Shown piece by piece: positions 57,721-64,000 of a DNA stretch of 64,000 nucleotides (position 1 is its first letter; each line of letters starts with the position of its first letter). The translations under genes were made by a program, and so were the position numbers. Source of the stretch: Coptis chinensis (lineage: Eukaryota; Streptophyta; Magnoliopsida; Ranunculales; Ranunculaceae); contig CM027380.1 of NCBI GenBank assembly GCA_015680905.1, positions 32,728,001 to 32,792,000 of the forward strand, read 5' to 3'. The notes beneath the pieces are model-generated. The model searched no databases and had not been told where the DNA came from. It saw nothing but the letters and a program-made list of their open reading frames with translations.

Positions 57721-58137
57721 AATGAGAAATATTATTTTATAGATTTACTACTACTTACCTTTTTATATAGTGAAAACTAATGTACAGGGTAAAAAAAACA
57801 AGCTTCAAAGGTGTTATCTATAACTACCCACGTTTTTAGGAAGTGGACAATTTAGTTATTGAGATTTGTAACTATTTTATTCTCTTTTTTATCTTTATAT
57901 AACTACCAAATTAAATATTTTCACTAAAAACAATATAATTCAATTATAACCACTTGTTTTGCATTTTTAAATGCATATGCACAAATATAAACCACCAACG
58001 TAGTAAACTTATTTTAAAATACAAATGCATTTTAAAATGTATATGCATAACGATATGCATTTTAAAATGCATACACAAAATGTATTTTATTATTTAGTAG
58101 TTCTGACCAACTACTATAAAATGCAATAAGTTGGTTT
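57721..58137. other. AT-rich sequence without features
   Basis: Contains repeated TGCATTTTAAAATG palindromic phrases (about 58010-58080). No gene seen. Confidence 0.45.
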
Positions 58138-58355
58138 AGGGTTTAGTGTCCAGAGGTTTAAGGTTTAAGCTTAGGGTCTAGTTTATAGGGGTTTAGGATT
58201 CGGTGTCTTGAGGTTTAGGGTTTACACACTTAGGGTTTAGTATCTAGAGGTTTTTAGGGTTTAGGGTTAGGGTCTAGTCTAATGGGGTTTAAAGTTTATT
58301 AGGGTCTAGTTTAGACGGATTTAGGGTTAAGTGTGTAAAGGTTTAGGATTTAGGC
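58138..58355 (+). repeat. Degenerate interstitial telomere-like repeats
   Basis: About 220 bp built from GGTTTAGGGTTTAG-type units, with many copies of TTTAGGG or one-base variants (TTTAGGA, TTAAGGT, TTAGGGT) spaced by short GTCTAG/GTGTC phrases. TTTAGGG is the standard plant telomere unit. The spacers make it different from a clean telomere array. Confidence 0.75.
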
Positions 58356-59460
58356 TGGGGGATAATCCTAATTGCAACTACTGTGTGTGTGAGTGTGTAT
58401 GTGTGACCCTAAAAATTATTTCTGAACCCATTTGAATGATTTCAATATTATCATAATCAAGGGGATGGCATGTGGGTGTCAGGTCCAGGAAGCTCTCAAG
58501 AAGGCTGAGAGCGGAGCAGGTATGTGTAATAAATTCCAAAGCATGCCTAAGCTGAAATAGCATGCACATACAAATATCGTTTTCCAAAAGCTCATCCATT
58601 ACTGTGAAATTTGAAGCTCCATTACTGTGAAATAGGGCCTCCTCCGCTTTAATTTGAACTCTCCATTACTGTGAAAAGTGAAAGCACAGACCAGTTTTAA
58701 ACTCTAGAAACAAAAGAATGAAAAACTTTTATGTAGTAGCAAACAGTAGTATAGGAAGAGAGAGGCACTTAGCAAAACCAACCTTACTTTCCAATTCAAA
58801 TATAGACGGTGAAGAGGAAAAATGTTGTTTCTGCTAATTATTAGTTGCGACTTGCGAAAGTTGGAACTCTCAAAATATTTAACCTAGAAAAAACTACACC
58901 TAGGCGCTAGGGTCTCTCTCACACAAAGCTAGTCCACGTGATCTTTACCCTTACTAGCAAGAAATTGATTAAGAGGACCAATTCCGGGCCAAAATCACTC
59001 ACAAACCCAATTTAATTTCGAGTGAAAATAACCCAAAAAAACAAATAATAGTCCTGATTTGAAATTAATATCTCCTGATTTTACCCTTTCGTTTTGGTAT
59101 GAACACCTCCTCATATATGAACAGTGTTTGTTCATACTCCAAATAAGTGAATATACCTTATACATTATGTTGAGGTATGAACAAAAATTGTTCATAGTTT
59201 ATGTTGAGTGTAAAGATGTGTTTTCGCCACGACCTTACAATTAAGAGTCAATAATGTTGACAACTGGGTCATACGTTACTAGCTGTTATGGTATTGTGTT
59301 GTGCGAGCCATTTGGAGATCGCTGCTTGATTAAACTGGTAGATGATCGACCTCGCTTGGTGATCGTCTATCCAGTTCAAGTTTTGGTAGCGCGACCTAGG
59401 TAGAGCTTGATTGGAGATTACATTGTGTCAAACTCGTGCATAATATTCACTGGATGTGTA
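58356..59460. other. Intergenic sequence with short repeats
   Basis: A TGTGTGTGAGTGTGTATGTGTG microsatellite-like run begins at 58382 and TCCATTACTGTGAAA occurs three times (58595, 58618, 58662). Around 59094-59200 are several GTATGAAC/GTTCATAC phrases. No gene or RNA seen. Confidence 0.5.
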
Positions 59461-59468
59461 TAATAATA

Positions 59469-60345
59469 GTGCTGTCAAAACAGCCCTCAAGCCCTCTGCC
59501 CGACCCGGCCCATGGGCTGAAAAAGCCCTCAAAACAAGGCCCGCATTGATTTGAGGGTAGGGCCGGCCCGACCCTCAAACATATGAGGGGAGGGTAAGGG
59601 CCTAGAGTTCAAACCTTAAGCCTGGCCCACAACCCGTCCCTAATTAGGCCCTCATTCAGGCCCGCAGTAAGCCCTCATCTATAATTACCTTATTACCATA
59701 TCAAAGTTTTGTTTTACTTAAAATACCCTTAAGGTTATAGTATCTACCCTTTAAGAAATTGGGTAAAGTTCACAACCATATTTTCATTTCACTTTAATTA
59801 TATAGATTCGTTCATTTTCCTGATCTTATCAGAAAAAGAATGTCTCAATTTTCATAAGATATATAACAAGTTTATATTGTCTTAGGTCGATCTATAGGTG
59901 GTTCAGGTTCTTCGTTATTGATAGAATGGGTTCCCACTGGCCAGTCATGACAGTGGATGGGCCATAAACCACTTGAGACTTATAATTATGTATTTGTTCC
60001 TCATTTTGTATGGTTGGATCCCAAACATTAAACATGTATTTGTAACAAGAAATCAATACTCTATTTTGGGTCTAAGTGTTTGTATTGTAGTATGGGATAA
60101 AATCAGTATTTCAATATTGAATGAAGACTGCTAGTCTGCTCCAAAGATTACAATGAGGAAAAAAAGATCTCTAACCCAACCCTCAGCCCGACTCTCTAAC
60201 CCGGCCCTCAGCCCTCTATAATGGGCTAAAGGGCGGGCAAGGGCTTAATACATTTTCTATTAGCCCGTTTTGGCCCGGCCCTCAATTCATGAGGGTTGTA
60301 AGTTTTGAGGGCCGAGCTGGCCTGGCCCGACCCATTTGACAGCAC
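59469..60345. mobile_element. Non-autonomous hAT-like DNA transposon
   Basis: 877 bp with 11-bp terminal inverted repeats GTGCTGTCAAA / TTTGACAGCAC and a perfect 8-bp target-site duplication TAATAATA (59461-59468 and 60346-60353), the hallmark length for hAT. The ends are rich in GGCCCGGCCC and GCCCTCA motifs in both directions, as in hAT subterminal regions where transposase binds. No transposase; the centre (59700-60140) is AT-rich. Confidence 0.88.
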
Positions 60346-60413
60346 TAATAATAGTCCCTCACATTGAGGTATAAGCAATAATTGTGAATACCCCAAATAT
60401 GTATGAACATACT

Positions 60414-61635
60414 TGATAGAGATTTAACCGGCCTAAATAAACAGGCTAATTAACTCCTATTATACTATTATTACTTGCAAGCGCACAAGGTTTATTATAG
60501 TAGGTGTGCGAGAACAAGGTCGAACCCACAGAGATTTCTATCTAAGAATAATTGAAATCTAAAATACTACTTAACCTAATATGAATATGATGTTTGTTGA
60601 TTTGAAAGATGTTTAATTACTAACTAATTTAATTATACTATGATAATAATGAAACTTGAATTACTATAGAAGGAAAGCAGTCTAGGACTGTTGAATCCAC
60701 CTTAAACCGTTATTTATATTCTTATTATCAATTCCAATAAATGTTCCATAATTTATACGAGTAGCATGAGGGAAAGATAGCCCTAGCTTTCTCGATAATG
60801 TGAACGTGATAAATCTTAATTAACATGTATCTTCTAGAAATTCAACACTAATGATCAAACTCAAAAGATTACTCTTTTTTTTTACGACACGAGTAATATC
60901 CAACTTTACTATTAGACGTGAACTTAGAAGATATGTTTGAACATAAGCGTATTGGAAATCATTGAAACTAATCATAGAACACGAAACAGTAGTCTAAGGC
61001 TTCATCCATCCCTAGATAAGATTTAGTTACACATAATAATAAAGGTAAAACAAGGTTTAGAAGAACTCATGTCGACGATGGTGATCTGCGGCTTGACTTC
61101 TTCTTCTTCTTCTCCAGCAAGCTCTCGAATGGTGTGTTGTGATTTTGTGTGATGAGGGAGAGAGAGCCAACTCTATACTTCTTTTGTTTATATAGAGATG
61201 GATTAGGGCGTACAAGCCTTTCAATAGCTATTGGCAACTTCCTTTCCATGTTTCCACCCCTTTTGGAACTATCCAAATCGAGTTCAAGCGATGGAGGGGA
61301 GCTGCGAAGTGTTTTGTGAAAACACTGGAATTCTGCGTTTTTAGAAGTGGGCGCGGGTTGCGCTCTGACCTCTTGACAGCAGTACTTCAACTTTTCACAG
61401 TAGCATTATTTTATTTCATTCATGCTATTCCCCACCTTGTTTCATGTATTCTTTATAGAGTCAAGTCATGAGGATCTTACAACCCCGCAAAGTCCTTAGT
61501 CTCAGCCCTTTTCGTCGTATTCACGTCAATTCCTGTAAAATCAATGAAACAGACTAATCAAAGGAACTTATACTAATTAACTAGACAATATAATATAAAT
61601 ATGGGCATAAATGTGTAGCAATTATGCGCTTATGA
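60414..61635 (-). repeat. 3' LTR of the right-end Athila-like element (B family)
   Basis: 1222 bp on the minus strand, related to the LTR at 4618-6113 (shared start TxATAAGC.CATAA.TGCTACACAT, the 'GTCAGAGCGC' GC-rich motif at 61350-61369, and the CGACCTTGTTCTCGCACACC end region). Its first bases are TCATAAGC, one change from TGATAAGC. A polypurine tract on its right (61636-61650, read on minus as AAGTTTGGGGGTATT) shows it is a 3' LTR. Confidence 0.88.
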
Positions 61636-62612
61636 AATACCCCCAAACTTACATTTTTCTAGTCCTCGAGCGAAACTAAAACTAAACTAATAACAAAAAC
61701 AAAAATTGTAACTCACTTTCGTAGGAATCATGATTACACTTAGCATGTGTAACAAGCCTTTTAAACCCCTAGGTTTACCCTAGTGGATGATTTTAGTCTC
61801 GTGAGAGTTTTCAGAGAAGATACTTACAAATTTCATATATATTATAGTGACAAAGAAATAACAACAATGTTTCCTTAATTTATCTCAGGTGTCTATACAT
61901 CTCACTAGCAAGGAATAAAGAATACTCATTTTAAAACCTAATTTAATACATGCATAATAATCAAATTATCTAAAAATAAATAAATATGCAATGAACTATA
62001 CTATGAAATGCAATGTCAGGTCCATTTCTGAAATTTTGGAATAGCGTCCCTAAGTAGGTCCTCACAAATGTGTCATGACAAAAATACTCTGATTTGTCCA
62101 CTTAGGTTTCGCTCACTCTAGTGTGTAGTGGGCACACTTTTACTCTCAATCTCAATGACATCTAAGGGAGCCGAGGTCGATCAAACACATCTGCCACTTA
62201 CTATCACACCAACATATTCCTAATTGAGCTAAAGGTCTTTATTAGGTGTTCTGTATGGCTTAGGTGATGGTGTAAGAATGAAGGAAATGGAATTCAAAAT
62301 AGACACTAAGAAAATAAGGTCTTCAAAATATGTAACTAGAGAAAGCCTTGTTCTTATTTTGCTTCTATACTTTGTTTCCATCCTTAGCCCTTTTTTTGGC
62401 TTTTGATTCCTTTGATTCTATTTTTAGAGTTCTAACTTTTTATTTTATTTCTATTTATTTTTATTTTTCTTTGGATCGAAACTTTCTTTTCTTTTTCTTA
62501 TTTTTCTTTTGAAGCAACTAACAAATTCTTGGTTTTCCACAGGTCTTTCTCTTTTCTTTTCTTCATTTCATCCTATTTCTCAGACTTATTCAAGATAGGT
62601 AAACAAATTCTT

Positions 62613-62652
<40 letters not shown>

Positions 62653-63679
62653 GTAAGGAATTTGTGGTTTATGAAAAGGCTAATAAAAGGCTCAGTAGGG
62701 CGACTAGCGGAAAAAATTATTCTTTAGGTTGGAATTTATGGCTATATCGATCCAAAGACGACCTAAATTCTCGCTTAGGATATGGCATGGTGATCAAACA
62801 AGTGGACGTGTGATTTCTCTACTCGGTGTTTACTACTCCATTGTGTCATTACTCAGATATCAACTTATATGAGGCTTTTAGGCTAGATTCTCACAGGATA
62901 TGTAAAATTAAGCATTTTAACCTAGGTCTCAGAAAAATACTGCCAAGTACAATCATGATATTCATGCAAGACATTTATGAAAAGATGCAATGATTATTAC
63001 CTATATATTAACCTAAGTTTCTAATAACTACTCTTAATTCTAATGCTAAATGAGACTTCTAGACTATAATCATCATAGAGAAGGAAACAATACCATTATC
63101 ACTAAGTGCATAATATAAATAATTTTTATTTTTCACTAAACAAAATATTTTGTTCCCACCCCCAAACTTATTTTAGACATTGTCCTCAATGTTGACATAT
63201 ATGTGCAAATGAAAAAGATAACAACATGGACAAGTAAAGATAAAAGAAAGAGGTTACCAATAGCTCCATGAACGAAAAATAAAGCTCGAGTCACCTATAG
63301 AAATTAGTACCTTACCAAAGATATAACAATGATAATATATATAAAGAACCAAATTAATACAACGACTAACATGTGTCACATATCTCATTCCATAGAGTTA
63401 CACGTCTCCAAAAAGACGGAGAAAAGGTGCTACATTGGAATGCATGAGATATGTGCACATAAAACTCAACAAAAATAAAAACATGGGTTGTCTCCCACAA
63501 GCGCTTCAGTTAACGTCTCTAGCGGACGAATGCATGCAATGACATGCAGATAATAAAATATTCCAATTGCAAACAAAAGATCATGTGATGCTCAATATAA
63601 ACACTTCCACCCCCAAACTTATGCAAAACAATACTTAAACATATCATGTATCATCTAATAAGATATGCAAATGCAATGC
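61636..63679 (-). other. 3' region of the right-end element
   Basis: No gene. From right to left it has AAGTTTGGGGGTGGAAG (63607-63623), the AAGCGCTTGTGGGAGACAAC motif (63487-63506) commonly seen downstream of Athila pol genes, an ACATTG/CAATGT hairpin with AGGA loop (63177-63192) before AAGTTTGGGGGTGGG, the block shared with A, D and F around 62690-62830, and the remnant of the paired stem-loops near 61767-61800. Confidence 0.75.
62616..62649. repeat. Poly-T run
   Basis: About 34 consecutive T. The related elements have A-rich (here T-rich) blocks at the same place, so this is an expanded part of the 3' region; its length may be unreliable in an assembly. Confidence 0.85.
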
Positions 63680-64000
63680 ATTATAGGCTAACATGAGACA
63701 ATGCTTTCAACAAATAGTAATAATGCCATAAGATTTTCGCAAATCAGGTAACACTTTCAAATCATTATTTCTTACCCAAACAGCATGGACCTTAGCTAAA
63801 TGGTATATATGTTATGTATGTTTATATTTCACTCCCATTTTCTTACCATGATTCCTATTCAAATTATAATCACATCTCATAGGTCTATTAGATAAACTAG
63901 ATATAACAACATTATTAGCATGGTTATGAGATGGAGCACATGATTTTGGAACCTGGTTTAAGAATGATACCGGGTGGTCATGACTAGTAGATTTATGTCA
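63680..64000 (-). pseudogene. C-terminal part of ORFx, right-end copy
   Basis: Starting from the window edge the minus strand reads HKSTSHDHPVSFLNQVP, then SCAPSHNHANNVVISSLSNRP, a TAA near 63815, and AKVHAVWVRNNDLKVLP. The first six residues overlap the last six visible at the left edge of the window (HKSTSH), so this is the continuation of the same protein family in a second copy. It follows the zinc knuckle in the left copy. Confidence 0.55.

Larger units (their letters stand above)
60414..64000 (-). mobile_element. 3' part of an Athila-like element, running off the right edge
   Basis: 3' LTR, polypurine tract, conserved 3' region and the end of ORFx. No RT or integrase within the visible 3.6 kb. 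The combination of a B-family LTR with ORFx differs from element B itself, which has aORF I downstream of pol. Confidence 0.8.

Noticed and set aside
62529-62813. 94-codon plus-strand frame with a long Phe run
   Set aside because: The Phe run is the poly-T tract; the region is the antisense of a conserved non-coding 3' region.
1-64000. CRISPR arrays, bacterial operons, rRNA or tRNA genes
   Set aside because: No regularly spaced repeats of that kind, no ribosome binding sites in operon order, and no cloverleaf or rRNA core sequence was recognised. The content is that of a plant nuclear genome.

Overview
This window looks like repeat-rich intergenic DNA from a flowering plant. The evidence is a dense nest of Ty3/Gypsy elements of the Athila/Tat type (tRNA-Asp-like primer binding sites, long LTRs ending TGATAA...TTATCA), Copia elements, a decayed LINE, a non-autonomous hAT element and degenerate TTTAGGG repeats (the usual plant telomere unit). 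I see no intact host gene. One 202-base open stretch at 56535-56736 (minus) may be an exon fragment. Family names rest on motifs read by eye, without database searches.

Layout. I label the elements A to H. H is a Copia element on the plus strand: RNase H fragment 47556-48090 and 3' LTR 48658-49347. F, an Athila-like element on the plus strand, is inserted in H. F's 3' half runs from 30306 to its 3' LTR (46248-47555). F received three insertions. D (32811-41980, TSD CTTAT) sits in its first accessory ORF. A sits in its integrase gene. B sits in its RNase H region (4618 onward) and is itself split by C (10202-18826, TSD GCATG/ACATG). That is a four-deep nest: H > F > B > C. Right of H lie a full Copia element G (49398-56162, minus, TSD ATTTA) carrying a probable solo LTR, then a stretch of older sequence (possible exon, LINE, telomere-like repeats, an hAT element with perfect 8-bp TSD), and the 3' part of another Athila-like element on the minus strand (60414-64000).

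Central finding. The two ends of element A are about 24 kb apart and point in opposite directions. The 5' LTR with its primer site (2285-4077) is on the minus strand, next to the RNase H to integrase zinc-finger part of F, also on the minus strand (4078-4617). The 3' LTR (28529-30305) is on the plus strand, followed directly by the rest of F's integrase (30306 on). The 5 bases outside each LTR are CCATG, and removing A joins the two F halves in frame inside the zinc finger. The simplest reading is one insertion later cut by an inversion, with a breakpoint between 23641 and 24571. A chimeric assembly is the main alternative.

How the parts work. The Athila-like elements share a plan: LTR, tRNA-Asp-like PBS, long leader, gag, protease, RT, RNase H, integrase, then one or two accessory ORFs (here aORF I and aORF II, which look like paralogues), a long structured 3' region, a polypurine tract and the 3' LTR. 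C (gag-protease only) and D (gag plus aORF II) lack RT, RNase H and integrase, so they would have depended on relatives such as B or F. The 3' regions carry a hairpin just upstream of the polypurine tract whose stem changes between copies while pairing is kept. All coding regions are broken by stops and frameshifts; nothing here looks able to move on its own today.
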